This document shows, in pieces, positions 24,739 through 32,977 of a stretch of DNA of 35,127 nt (positions are counted from its first letter, which is position 1; each line of letters opens with the position of its first letter). Below the pieces are notes generated by a model. It was not told where the DNA came from and searched no databases. It was given only the letters and a program-made list of their open reading frames with translations. The stretch lies in contig JAKUQS010000029.1 in the NCBI GenBank assembly GCA_022451485.1, positions 1-35,127 of the forward strand. Direction: 5' to 3'. The translations under genes were made by a program, and so were the position numbers. This DNA is from Gammaproteobacteria bacterium. GTDB lineage: Bacteria; Pseudomonadota; Gammaproteobacteria; Arenicellales; UBA868.

Positions 24739-26088
24739 ATGACTGAAATACATGAACTGGGTGTTGCCGAGTCGGCTAAGCAAATTCGTGAGGGCGCGTT
24801 ATCCGCTGTGAAATTGGCCGAGGTTTTACTGACACGAATCGAGGCCCACAGCGAGCTCAAAGCGTGGGTTTACCTGGATCGGGATGCGGTTCTTGCAGCA
24901 GCCCAAACCTGTGACGCAGCGCAGCGGAAGGGGGAGGGCAAAGGGGCACTGCATGGAGTGCCCGTTGGGCTCAAGGACATTTACTGTACTGCGGGCATCC
25001 CAACCACCGCGTGTTCTAAGGTGTATGCTAACCACGTACCGGATGAGGACGCGACCACCGTGGTGCGACTTAAAGCCGCCGGTGCCATTATTCTCGGCAA
25101 GACGGTGACCACCGAGTTTGCGTGCAGTGACCCCTCACCGACAATTAATCCCTGGAATGCGGCGCACACACCGGGCGGATCCAGTAGCGGTTCGGCGGTG
25201 GCAGTGGCCGCGCGACATTGTGCGGTGGCGTTTGGTTCACAGACCCGCGGCTCCGTACTAAGACCCGCTGCTTACAATGGTGTCGTGGGTCTTAAGCCTA
25301 CTTTCGGCCGAGTCAGCCGACGTGGCGTGATTCCTGTCAGCTGGTCTTTGGATCACGTGGGTTGGATGACGCGCTCGGTCGAAGATGCGGCCCTCGTGCT
25401 GCAGGTGATGGCTGGTGCCGATCGCGGTGATCCGGTTTGTGTGACTGACCCCGTGCCGGATTACCTGACCGAGCTGGACCAAGGTAGCCCGCCGCGCATC
25501 GGACTGTTGAAAGACTTCTTTTTTGATAATGCCGACGTGGAGACACGCGAGCATATCGAGTCGGTGTCCGAAGTGCTCGCGAGTGCCGGTGCGGAGTTGG
25601 TGACGCTGTCGTTACCAGGGAGTTTTGCCGCATCGATGGAGGATCAGGTCGTGATCATGGCAGTAGAGGCGGCGACTTTTCACGAGCCAATGTACCGGCA
25701 GCGGGCCAACGATTACGGTCCGATGCTGCGCGATCTCATTGAACGAGGCCTCGCGACTGATGGTTTGACTTACAGCCGTGCGTTGGAGCGCCGGCTCGCT
25801 TTTACAGCCGATGCGCGGCGCCTGGCAGCGGCGGTCGACGTGCTGATGACCCCGTCGACACCGACTCCGGCTTTGGCCGATGTGACTAATACGGGGGATA
25901 CGCTTTTCCAGGGCCCCTGGACGGCCTGTGGTCTACCCACCATCACACTACCTACGGGCCTTGCGGCATCTGGCCTGCCCCTTGGTATCCAACTCGCCGC
26001 CGATTCGTTTGACGAGAGCGGGTTGTTACAGCACGCACATTGGTGCGAGCGTCAACTCAACAACCGGTTGTTACCACCAGGCATCTGA
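24739..26088 (+). CDS. Amidase signature family hydrolase
   Basis: The 449-residue enzyme has the Ser-cisSer-Lys triad of the amidase signature family: K79 (VGLKD), S148 (PGGSSSGSA) and S172 (TRGSVLRPA). The 24-residue spacing between the two serines matches GatA. In most members the nucleophile segment reads DTGGSI; here it is QTRGSV. The length is that of stand-alone amidases and shorter than GatA. The start ATG 24739 follows AGGAG at seven bases. The next gene starts four bases later, so an amide is probably hydrolysed and its amine or amino acid product oxidised. The substrate is unknown. Confidence 0.92.
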   Translation: MTEIHELGVAESAKQIREGALSAVKLAEVLLTRIEAHSELKAWVYLDRDAVLAAAQTCDAAQRKGEGKGALHGVPVGLKDIYCTAGIPTTACSKVYANHVPDEDATTVVRLKAAGAIILGKTVTTEFACSDPSPTINPWNAAHTPGGSSSGSAVAVAARHCAVAFGSQTRGSVLRPAAYNGVVGLKPTFGRVSRRGVIPVSWSLDHVGWMTRSVEDAALVLQVMAGADRGDPVCVTDPVPDYLTELDQGSPPRIGLLKDFFFDNADVETREHIESVSEVLASAGAELVTLSLPGSFAASMEDQVVIMAVEAATFHEPMYRQRANDYGPMLRDLIERGLATDGLTYSRALERRLAFTADARRLAAAVDVLMTPSTPTPALADVTNTGDTLFQGPWTACGLPTITLPTGLAASGLPLGIQLAADSFDESGLLQHAHWCERQLNNRLLPPGI

Positions 26089-26092
26089 TCTC

Positions 26093-27271
26093 ATGTCAAA
26101 CGATGCCGATGTGTTAATCATTGGGGGAGGCGTGATCGGTAGCGCGATTGCCTATTTCCTGTGTTCATCATCTGATTTCGATGGCAAGGTGGTGGTGTTG
26201 GAGCAGGACCCGAGCTATCAGTTCGCCTCCACCCCGCGCTCATTGGGTGGCATTCGCCTGCAATATTCGGTGCCTGAGAACATTGCCATTGCAAAGTTTG
26301 GCCTCGAGTTTTATGCGAGTGCGGCTGAGAGACTGGCAGTGGACGGGGAGGGACCGGTGCTCGGATTCCGAGAGGCGGGTTATCTCATTCTGGCTTCGGC
26401 ATCCGGTCAGGCGCTGTTGGATGAGAATCTTACGGTGCAACGTGACGAAGGGGTCGACACTTTGCGTCTCGATCAAGCGGCGCTGGCTGCACGCTTTCCC
26501 TGGCTGAATGTGTCAGATCTAGCGGTGGGTGCTTTTGGTGCACGAAACGAAGGCTGGATTGACCCTTACGCTTTGTTGCAGGGGTTCCGACGCAAGGCAG
26601 TCAGCCTGGGGGCAGATTATCGAGAAGCCCGAGTGGTCGGTTTGCAACGAGCCGGTGCACGGATTATCTCAGTCGAACTGGAGGGCGGGGATGTAGTGAA
26701 CTGTGACACAGTGGTCAATGCGGCAGGCGCACGCGCGCATCAGATTGCACAAATGGCGGGCACTGATCTCCCCGTGCGCCCGCGAAAGCGGCAAATTGTT
26801 CGCTTCGAGTGCCGGGCGACGATACCTGATTGTCCGCTGGTGTTTGATCCGACCGGTCTTTACTTTCGCCCAGAAGGCGCGGGTTTTATCTGTGGCATGT
26901 CACCCAAGCCGGAGAATGATCCCGATTGTCTCGATTTTGAGATGGATCACGATTTGTTCGAGCGAGATCTTTGGCCAATGCTGGCTCATCGCGTGCCGGC
27001 GTTTGAGGCGATCAAGGCGAACGGTGGATGGACCGGGCATTATGCGTTTAATGTGCTTGACCAGAACGCATTGCTGGGTTACCACGATGCTTACGATAAT
27101 CTGGTGTTGGCGAATGGCTTTTCAGGACATGGGGTCCAACAGAGTCCAGCGGTCGGTCGCGCCATCTCTGAACTACTGATCTACGGTCACTATCGCACGC
27201 TTGACCTGACGCGTCTGGGTTACCAGCGGGTGGCGCAGCACCAACCCCTGGTGGAGCGAAACATCTACTGA
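26093..27271 (+). CDS. FAD-dependent oxidoreductase, DAO family
   Basis: This 392-residue flavoprotein starts at ATG 26093, four bases after the amidase stop. The N-terminal Rossmann motif is VLIIGGGVIGSAIAYFL (GGGVIG at residues 11-16), and 'VVNAAGARAHQIA' is near residue 203. A C-terminal 'LVLANGFSGHGVQQSPAVGRAISELL' closes the FAD site. It belongs to the D-amino-acid oxidase/sarcosine/FOXRED1-like group that oxidises amines or N-methyl amino acids. The 'STPRSLGGIRLQYS' segment resembles that group's FAD loop. Pairing with the amidase suggests a two-step catabolic route. A strong terminator follows at 27348. Confidence 0.93.
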   Translation: MSNDADVLIIGGGVIGSAIAYFLCSSSDFDGKVVVLEQDPSYQFASTPRSLGGIRLQYSVPENIAIAKFGLEFYASAAERLAVDGEGPVLGFREAGYLILASASGQALLDENLTVQRDEGVDTLRLDQAALAARFPWLNVSDLAVGAFGARNEGWIDPYALLQGFRRKAVSLGADYREARVVGLQRAGARIISVELEGGDVVNCDTVVNAAGARAHQIAQMAGTDLPVRPRKRQIVRFECRATIPDCPLVFDPTGLYFRPEGAGFICGMSPKPENDPDCLDFEMDHDLFERDLWPMLAHRVPAFEAIKANGGWTGHYAFNVLDQNALLGYHDAYDNLVLANGFSGHGVQQSPAVGRAISELLIYGHYRTLDLTRLGYQRVAQHQPLVERNIY

Positions 27272-27347
27272 GGCGTACCCGCGTGGCTCGATCAGGCCAG
27301 CGGCGATAGAGAAAGACTCGGGCCGGTGGGTTTTTATCAGACAAAGA

Positions 27348-27375
27348 GAAAGGGGACTGTTGCCAGTCCCCTTTC
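27348..27375. terminator. Bidirectional intrinsic terminator
   Basis: GAAAGGGGACTG (27348-27359) pairs perfectly with CAGTCCCCTTTC (27364-27375) around TTGC. A and T runs flank the stem, giving U-rich ends in both directions. It lies between the convergent oxidoreductase and small membrane protein genes. Confidence 0.9.
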
Positions 27376-27400
27376 TTAATACCTACTGTACTACCTAGAA

Positions 27401-27643
27401 CTAACGAGATTGTCTGTTAAATGTCCAAGCAATGATACCGAGAGCAACTAAACCAACGAGCCCTTCGGCGCCCAGTGCTTTAACTAAGCCAACCACACTG
27501 CCGATAATATCGACTGGCAGGAATGGTACTGCACCACTACTACTACCGAACAAGATTTGCAGTATTACACCCAGTGCTATGAGGACCAGACCAAGATCGG
27601 TCAGGGCCCCAACCCAACGACGCAGCGTCTCAATGAAGTGCAC
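27401..27643 (-). CDS. Small membrane protein with two to three helices
   Basis: GGGAGG at 27657-27652 decides the start: it lies eight bases before GTG 27643, whereas the in-frame GTG 27652 shares its first base with the ribosome binding site. The 80-residue product has hydrophobic segments at about 12-32 (ALTDLGLVLIALGVILQILFG) and two more, 'VDIIGSVVGLVKALG' and 'GLVGLVALGIIAWTF', before a basic tail NRQSR. It resembles short conserved membrane proteins of marine Gammaproteobacteria of unknown function; this is from memory. Two dyads lie upstream. It could be an oligomer-forming membrane protein. Confidence 0.75.
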   Translation of the reverse strand: MHFIETLRRWVGALTDLGLVLIALGVILQILFGSSSGAVPFLPVDIIGSVVGLVKALGAEGLVGLVALGIIAWTFNRQSR

Positions 27644-27662
27644 GATTGTCACCTCCCGTATT

Positions 27663-27674
27663 GCCTAGCTAGGC
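27663..27674. promoter_or_regulatory. Perfect 12-base palindrome upstream of the small membrane gene
   Basis: GCCTAGCTAGGC is a perfect palindrome about 20 bases upstream of the chosen GTG start and close to the ribosome binding site. It could be a protein-binding operator or a small RNA hairpin. Confidence 0.35.
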
Positions 27675-27697
27675 GGAATCATTAATATATTAGGATT

Positions 27698-27715
27698 TAA
27701 TTGATTAGTCAATTA
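27698..27715. promoter_or_regulatory. AT-rich inverted repeat upstream of the small membrane gene
   Basis: TAATTGA (27698-27704) and TCAATTA (27709-27715) are perfect arms around TTAG. It lies in the AT-rich divergence-free spacer between two minus-strand genes, about 55 bases upstream of the small membrane gene, in the position of an operator or promoter element. Confidence 0.3.
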
Positions 27716-27858
27716 CGAGGAAAACTGAACTGGTTGGGCAATGCAGATATAACTACTTGTTTTAAATCATTATTTATGATCATAAGGTTGGTGTTTGATC
27801 GTTTGCAGAGCGTCGATTGTCGCGCTGTTGGCATGCCAGAGGCTCCCGGTGTGGGCAC

Positions 27859-28359
27859 TTAATGGCCCGTCTCACCCTCGCCCAGTGCCTCGAGAACAGC
27901 CGGCTCGAGGTCGTTCGGGTCCTTCTGCGAGCCATACCGTTTTTGCACTTGACCGTCGCGTGAGACCAGGAACTTGGTGAAATTCCATTTTATGTCTTGG
28001 CTTCCGAGCAGTCCGGGTTTGGCAGACTTCAGCTGCTGGTAGAGTGGATGAGTATCTGGCCCGTTAACGTCAATTTTGGCGAATAGCGGAAAGGTGACGG
28101 AGAACTTTTTCTCACAAAAGTCTTGAATTTCATCAGCGGTGCCGGGCTCCTGGCTACCGAATTGGTTACACGGAAAGCCGAGCACCGAAAACCCCTGATC
28201 TTTGAAACGTTGGTAGAGTGCTTGGAGGCCCCGATATTGCGGGGTATAACCACACGCGCTGGCTGTATTCACAATGAGCAGTACCTGGCCGGAGTAAGCC
28301 GAAAGGTCGGTTTCAGTTCCGTCGATTTGAGTCACTTGGGTCGTGTAATTGATTTGCAT
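27859..28359 (-). CDS. Cytoplasmic glutathione peroxidase family protein
   Basis: This 166-residue protein has no signal peptide. It has the full GPx motif set: C36 (NTASACGY), Q70 (GFPCNQFGSQEP), and W125 with N126 (KWNFTKF). C64 and C82 are also present; C82 in 'FCEKKF' is the likely resolving cysteine of thioredoxin-dependent members. It reduces hydrogen and lipid peroxides, as BtuE does. GAGGA lies about seven bases upstream of ATG 28359. The paralogue at 9337-9882 is exported, so the organism appears to cover both compartments. Confidence 0.95.
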   Translation of the reverse strand: MQINYTTQVTQIDGTETDLSAYSGQVLLIVNTASACGYTPQYRGLQALYQRFKDQGFSVLGFPCNQFGSQEPGTADEIQDFCEKKFSVTFPLFAKIDVNGPDTHPLYQQLKSAKPGLLGSQDIKWNFTKFLVSRDGQVQKRYGSQKDPNDLEPAVLEALGEGETGH

Positions 28360-28571
28360 CTTTTTGTCCTCTAGAACACGGGTTGTTCAGCCTTGACTGT
28401 GAGTGACAGCCCGACTGGGTATTACGCCACTATACAACGCGGCTGTATCGGTTATGGCGCTACAATGCAGCCAGCCCGTTGGTAATGCATCGATCGATGA
28501 CGGGGGAGACGCCGTGCGACCGAGCGGCTTTACGAGGTTTCTTTTGCTTTCCTACGCCACGTTTTGAACTA

Positions 28572-29567
28572 ATGCCAGTTACCCATCATGTCACTGCTGC
28601 CGCGGGCATGCTCACTGATGTGGTGCCGGCCCCACTCGCCTGGAAGGCAACGGATCTCAGTGTTGAGGATTGGTCGGTCGCCCTGTCACCGGAGTCGATT
28701 GCCGAGATTGGGGAGATGGCAAAGCGGTTTGGTACCAGTCCAGGGCCTTATCTCTTGCGCACAGCGAGTGCACAAGACGCACCCCATCTGGCTCAATGCA
28801 TGGTTGAGGTACGCGATCGGCTGGATACGGGTTGCGGCTTTTGTGTTATCGATGGCCTACCGATGGACCAATACCCAGTGCCGGATTTGGTCGCGTGTTT
28901 CTGGGTGATCGGCCAGTGGTTGGGTCGGCCTGTAGCCCAGACCTGGCAGGGAGATATGTTGTACGAAGTGACTGACACAGGCGAGGCATACCGTTACGGC
29001 GTGCGCGGATCGCGGACGCGGGTCGAACTCTTCTTCCATACTGACAATGCCTTTGGCCGGAGTCCACCGCATTACGTCGGTCTGTTCTGTCGCCAGCCTG
29101 CGCTGGAGGGCGGTATTAGTCGATTTTGCAGCCTTTACACCTTGCATAACCGTTTATTGGAACGCTATCCCGAACTATTGGCCCGGTTATATCAACCGCT
29201 GCTGTTTGATCGCCAGGGTGAACACGCCGAAGGTGCGGCCCCCACTGCAGAAATGCCGTTCTTCGCATACGACGGTAAGCGCTTGCAGGCTCGCGTTAAT
29301 GTTTCTCTAGTGCGCAAGGGTTATGACGTCGCGGGTCGTGACATCCCCAAAGAGCTCGATGACGCACTCGACGCGGTGCAAGAAGTCCTTTCTGCAGCGG
29401 ACATGTGGGTAGAGGCACCCCTTGAGCGGGGCCAATTACAGTACTTGAATAACCTTGACATCGGACACTATCGCAGTGGATTTACTGATTCAGCTTCGCC
29501 TCAATCAAGGCGCCATCTTTATCGCACGTGGCACCGAGACGTCGGGCAGCAGACCTACGATGGTTGA
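28572..29567 (+). CDS. TauD/TfdA-type (gamma-butyrobetaine-hydroxylase-like) dioxygenase
   Basis: The start at ATG 28572 gives 331 residues; earlier in-frame starts (TTG 28479) add sequence without family resemblance, and no ribosome binding site settles it. Ligands H156 and D158 (FFHTDNAF) and H299 (NNLDIGHYRSGF), plus R314 (SRRHLYRTW), define a Fe(II)/2-oxoglutarate hydroxylase. It differs clearly from the TauD at 1951. It heads a packed run with an EamA carrier, an MFS carrier and a dehydrogenase, suggesting substrate hydroxylation in a shared catabolic route. The substrate is unknown. Confidence 0.88.
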   Translation: MPVTHHVTAAAGMLTDVVPAPLAWKATDLSVEDWSVALSPESIAEIGEMAKRFGTSPGPYLLRTASAQDAPHLAQCMVEVRDRLDTGCGFCVIDGLPMDQYPVPDLVACFWVIGQWLGRPVAQTWQGDMLYEVTDTGEAYRYGVRGSRTRVELFFHTDNAFGRSPPHYVGLFCRQPALEGGISRFCSLYTLHNRLLERYPELLARLYQPLLFDRQGEHAEGAAPTAEMPFFAYDGKRLQARVNVSLVRKGYDVAGRDIPKELDDALDAVQEVLSAADMWVEAPLERGQLQYLNNLDIGHYRSGFTDSASPQSRRHLYRTWHRDVGQQTYDG

Positions 29568-29621
29568 TTTGATCTTCTGATACGAGCGAGACTTCCGATT
29601 CTTTCGCCAACGTTCCTTGCC

Positions 29622-30464
29622 TTGGCCTCGGCCTTCCTGTTTGCTGTCAGCGTGCAGTTTCAGAACCTGGGTTTACGTTATGCGGACAGCCGCACTGGGA
29701 CACTAATCCAGATTCTGGCGGCTTCGATGTTGTATTGGCTGATGGCCCCCTGGTTTCTGCACAAGGCTTACTGGTTAACCTCCGCGGTGGTTGTTTTTGC
29801 TGCCATCGGGTTGTTTCGACCTTTTCTCTCGGCCAATCTGGCACTCGCCGGTGTGCGGCATCTGGGCCCGACGTTAACGACAACGCTTGCCTCGACAGCC
29901 CCGCTCTTCGCGGCACTGTTTGCCGTTACTCTGCTGGGAGAGTCGTTCACCCCACCTGTGTTGGTCGGCACCCTCGTGATTGTATTTGCGATTGCGCTTT
30001 TGACCCGTCCGGGAAAGACCAAAACAGTTTGGCCGCTGTGGGCATTGTTATTACCGCTTGGCGCCGCCGCGTTTCGTGCGCTGGGGCATGCGTTTACCAA
30101 GTATGGTCTTGATGAGGTCCCTGAGCCGTTGTTCGCTGGTCTGGTGGGTTACACGGTGTCATTAGCCATCTCGGCCACAACAACAGCCAATCGGGCGCGC
30201 CGCCACGCGACCATGATTCGCTGGCGCCCGGGATTATTGTGGTTCTTTGCCGGTGGGATGATTAATGGTGTTTCGATCTGGTCCCTGAACACAGCGCTTG
30301 GCATAGGCAGCGTTGTCAGCGTAGTACCCATCGTCTCTTTATCGCCTATTTTCAGTTTTTTCCTGGGTCTGCTGGTATTTCGCCGAGAGACCTTCACGGT
30401 CAGGATCATGGTGTCGATTTTGCTGGTTGTGCCCGGCGTTATTCTGGTTTCCATAGGGACCTGA
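29622..30464 (+). CDS. EamA/DMT-family transporter with unclear start
   Basis: The 280 residues counted from TTG 29622 show about nine to ten membrane helices in two EamA halves. Between them lies 'VLVGTLVIVFAIALL', and the end 'SPIFSFFLGLLVFRRETFTVRIMVSILLVVPGVILVSIG' is typical. Open frame with hydrophobic sequence (LPILSPTFLALASAFLFA) continues upstream of 29622, right back to the dioxygenase stop, and contains no ATG, GTG or other TTG. Starting at TTG 29622 would clip the first helix. An ATG at 29560 overlaps the dioxygenase stop but is out of frame. It may use a rare start or carry a small indel. Family members export or import metabolites. Confidence 0.8.
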   Translation: MASAFLFAVSVQFQNLGLRYADSRTGTLIQILAASMLYWLMAPWFLHKAYWLTSAVVVFAAIGLFRPFLSANLALAGVRHLGPTLTTTLASTAPLFAALFAVTLLGESFTPPVLVGTLVIVFAIALLTRPGKTKTVWPLWALLLPLGAAAFRALGHAFTKYGLDEVPEPLFAGLVGYTVSLAISATTTANRARRHATMIRWRPGLLWFFAGGMINGVSIWSLNTALGIGSVVSVVPIVSLSPIFSFFLGLLVFRRETFTVRIMVSILLVVPGVILVSIGT

Positions 30465-30478
30465 ACAGGACATCCGTT

Positions 30479-31726
30479 ATGGTTACGCGCCCCGTTCCGC
30501 TGTTAGTGACACTGTGTCTTGCTTTGGTTTTATCGATGGTGGGGTTCGCTAATTTCGCCGTTCTGCTGCCCGAATTTAGTGCGTTGTGGCATCTCACCAG
30601 TACTCAGGCGGGATGGATTGGCGGTATCTACTTTGTGGGTTACGTGGCGGCGGTACCGCTGCTGGTTGGGTTAACCGATACCGTGGATGCCAGGAAAATT
30701 TATGTTTGTGGCACGCTCGTCGGTATCGTGAGTTCGTTCGGCTTTGCTTGGTTCGCCGATGGGTTTTGGAGCGCAATGGTGTTTCGCTTCCTTGCCGGGG
30801 TGTCGCTGGCCGGAACTTATATGCCGGGTCTGCAAATCCTCAGCGCTCGCCTAGACGAAGGGTGGCGGCAACGTGCGGTCCCCTGGTATACCTCGGCCTT
30901 TGGCGTCGGGTCGGGTTTTTCTTACTATTATTCAGGTCAACTCGCCGAACGCGTCGAATGGTCGGCCATTTTTCACATCGCGGCCTTCATGCAGATTAGC
31001 TGTCTGATCCTGGTCCTTGTTGCCATCGCGTCTCGACAGCCTGCGCGAACGGTTAACGAGCGCCACCCACTGGATTTCCGGCCCGTGTTCAGCAATAGGT
31101 CAGCGATGGCCTATGTCCTTGGATATGTTGGGCACAGCTATGAACTGTTTGCATTTAGAGCGTGGATCGTCGCTTTCCTTGTTTTTGCCGCCGCTGCGGT
31201 GGGCACCGACACCAGTCGTTCCGAGATCACGCTCTATGTGACTATCTACAGCCTGGTGGGTATGCCCGCCAGCATCATTGGCGCCTATCTTGCCGAATCG
31301 GGTCGCCGCCCAACCGTTCTATCGAGCATCACGGCAATGTCGTTCTTGATCGGGGCAGGTTATGGTTTCCTCGTCGGTCAGCCGCTGATCTGGGTCCTTT
31401 TGGTCGGTGGCCTCTATTCTGCGATCATTATGGCCGACTCAGCCGCATTTACCGCAGGTACGGTCAAAATGGCTCGTCGAGGTGAGCGAGGCGCAACCCT
31501 GGCCGTGCACTCCGTTTGCGGGTTCTCTGGCGGGTTTCTTGGGCCGCTCGCTGTTGGCGCGGTGCTCGATGTTACCGGTGGCCAGGGAAGTTCATTTGCC
31601 TGGACTCTGGGGTGTTTTACCATAGCGCTGGGATCGCTTGCAGCGCTGGTCGGGATTCGCTTCATGCTTTATCTTGCGGGTGTGCCTGATAAGAAAAAAC
31701 CTGCTGTTGACTATAAGGAAGATTGA
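30479..31726 (+). CDS. Major facilitator superfamily transporter
   Basis: This 415-residue protein has about twelve membrane helices. Features include 'GWIGGIYFVGYVAAVPLLVGLTDTVDARKI' (the loop 2-3 region), 'FRFLAGVSLAGTYMPGLQIL' and 'VHSVCGFSGGFLGPLAVGAVLD' in the second half. AGGA lies nine bases before ATG 30479, and the gene follows the EamA gene by 14 bases. It belongs to the metabolite/anion-type MFS; the ligand is unknown. Its TGA stop lies two bases before the dehydrogenase ATG, so the two are probably translated together. Confidence 0.92.
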   Translation: MVTRPVPLLVTLCLALVLSMVGFANFAVLLPEFSALWHLTSTQAGWIGGIYFVGYVAAVPLLVGLTDTVDARKIYVCGTLVGIVSSFGFAWFADGFWSAMVFRFLAGVSLAGTYMPGLQILSARLDEGWRQRAVPWYTSAFGVGSGFSYYYSGQLAERVEWSAIFHIAAFMQISCLILVLVAIASRQPARTVNERHPLDFRPVFSNRSAMAYVLGYVGHSYELFAFRAWIVAFLVFAAAAVGTDTSRSEITLYVTIYSLVGMPASIIGAYLAESGRRPTVLSSITAMSFLIGAGYGFLVGQPLIWVLLVGGLYSAIIMADSAAFTAGTVKMARRGERGATLAVHSVCGFSGGFLGPLAVGAVLDVTGGQGSSFAWTLGCFTIALGSLAALVGIRFMLYLAGVPDKKKPAVDYKED

Positions 31727-31728
31727 TC

Positions 31729-32817
31729 ATGCCCACTGATGTGCCATTGCAGCTATTGATTCTTGAGGGTGACGGAATCAGTCACGAAATCATGGCGGTG
31801 GCGCGACAGGCCTTGGATGTGGTTAACCAGGCTTATTCGCTTAATCTTTCCATTGAAAGTGAAGCCATTGGCTTAGCGTCGATCGCACAGTTCGGCACTG
31901 CGATTACGGATGAGGCAATCGAACGCGCTCGAATGGCTGACGGTGTCGTGCTGGGGCCAGTCTCCACTTATGACTACCCACCGGCGGAGGCCGGCGGCAT
32001 TAATCCATCGGCTGTGCTGCGCATTGCATTAGATCTGTATGCCAACATTCGTCCGAGCGAAATACGTCAGGGCGTTAACAGCGTGGCGAGGGAGCTCGAT
32101 CTGGTTGTCGTGCGAGAAAACACCGAAGGCTTTTATGCTGATCGGAATATGGCAGTGGGTAGCGGAGAGTTTCAGCCAAGCGATGACATGGCGTTGGCGG
32201 TGCGTAAGATTACTCGGCAAGCCTGTCGGCGTATTGCCATGACCGCCTTCGAATTGGCTCGCCAGCGGCGACGCCAGGTAACGATGGTACATAAGGCCAA
32301 TGTACTCAAACTCACGGATGGGCTCTTTGTTAATGAGGTGCGCGAAGTGAGTCAGGCCTATACGGACATTGCGTTGAACGAGATGATTATTGATGCCATG
32401 GCAGCAAAATTGGTACTCAGGCCCGAGACTTTTGATGTCATCGTAACAACTAACATGTATGGGGACATTTTGTCAGATGAAGCGGCCGCACTGAGCGGTG
32501 GGCTTGGGCTGGCGGGCGCCCTCAATGTGGGCGATGAACATGCAATGGCTCAAGCAGTGCATGGTTCAGCGCCAGACATTGCCGGCCGCGGGATTGCCAA
32601 CCCCAGCTCGATCTTGTTGTCGTGTGCCATGCTGCTTGACTGGTTGTCACATCGGAAACAGCAGCCACTCCTCGGTGAAGCGGCAGTCGCAATAAACCGA
32701 GCCGTCAATGCGGTGCTCGCGAATCGTGTCTGTCACACGCCGGATCTTGGTGGCAGCGCGAGCACACTGAGTTTCTCGAGTGCGGTGTTGAATGCGTTGC
32801 ACGCAGAGGTGGCATAA
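31729..32817 (+). CDS. Isocitrate/isopropylmalate-type beta-decarboxylating dehydrogenase
   Basis: The 362-residue enzyme starts at ATG 31729, with AAGGA nine bases upstream. It has the family signature: R98 and R108 (LDLYANIRP), R129 (VVVRENTEG), Y136, K189 (VHKAN) and the metal Asp set D222, D246, D250 (TNMYGDILSDEAA). It should oxidise and decarboxylate a (2R)-hydroxyacid with a Mg or Mn ion. The segment usually carrying substrate specificity reads 'GGINPSAVLRIALDL', unlike the leucine-pathway LeuB. It could act on isocitrate, homoisocitrate, tartrate or another 2-hydroxy diacid. Its association with the dioxygenase and carriers argues for catabolism. Confidence 0.9.
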   Translation: MPTDVPLQLLILEGDGISHEIMAVARQALDVVNQAYSLNLSIESEAIGLASIAQFGTAITDEAIERARMADGVVLGPVSTYDYPPAEAGGINPSAVLRIALDLYANIRPSEIRQGVNSVARELDLVVVRENTEGFYADRNMAVGSGEFQPSDDMALAVRKITRQACRRIAMTAFELARQRRRQVTMVHKANVLKLTDGLFVNEVREVSQAYTDIALNEMIIDAMAAKLVLRPETFDVIVTTNMYGDILSDEAAALSGGLGLAGALNVGDEHAMAQAVHGSAPDIAGRGIANPSSILLSCAMLLDWLSHRKQQPLLGEAAVAINRAVNAVLANRVCHTPDLGGSASTLSFSSAVLNALHAEVA

Positions 32818-32977
32818 CGGATAGTGCGTGCCCGCGCAACCGATCCTAAGCCAAGCGATTGGGTACATATGAAGTTCGGTCCAGCTACTGATCTTCAATC
32901 AGTCGCAATTCCTCTGCGCAGTCGATCATGATCTGGTTTGGCCCCGATACCCATGTGCCGCGTATTGCACGTTTTTG

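Noticed and set aside
28431..28466. Possible promoter (TATACA, TACAAT) before the 28572 oxygenase
   Set aside because: No acceptable -35 sequence lies at the right distance from either box.
32846..32911. Possible terminator between the dehydrogenase and pdxA2 stops
   Set aside because: Only a six-pair ACTGAT/ATCAGT stem was found, with no T-run.
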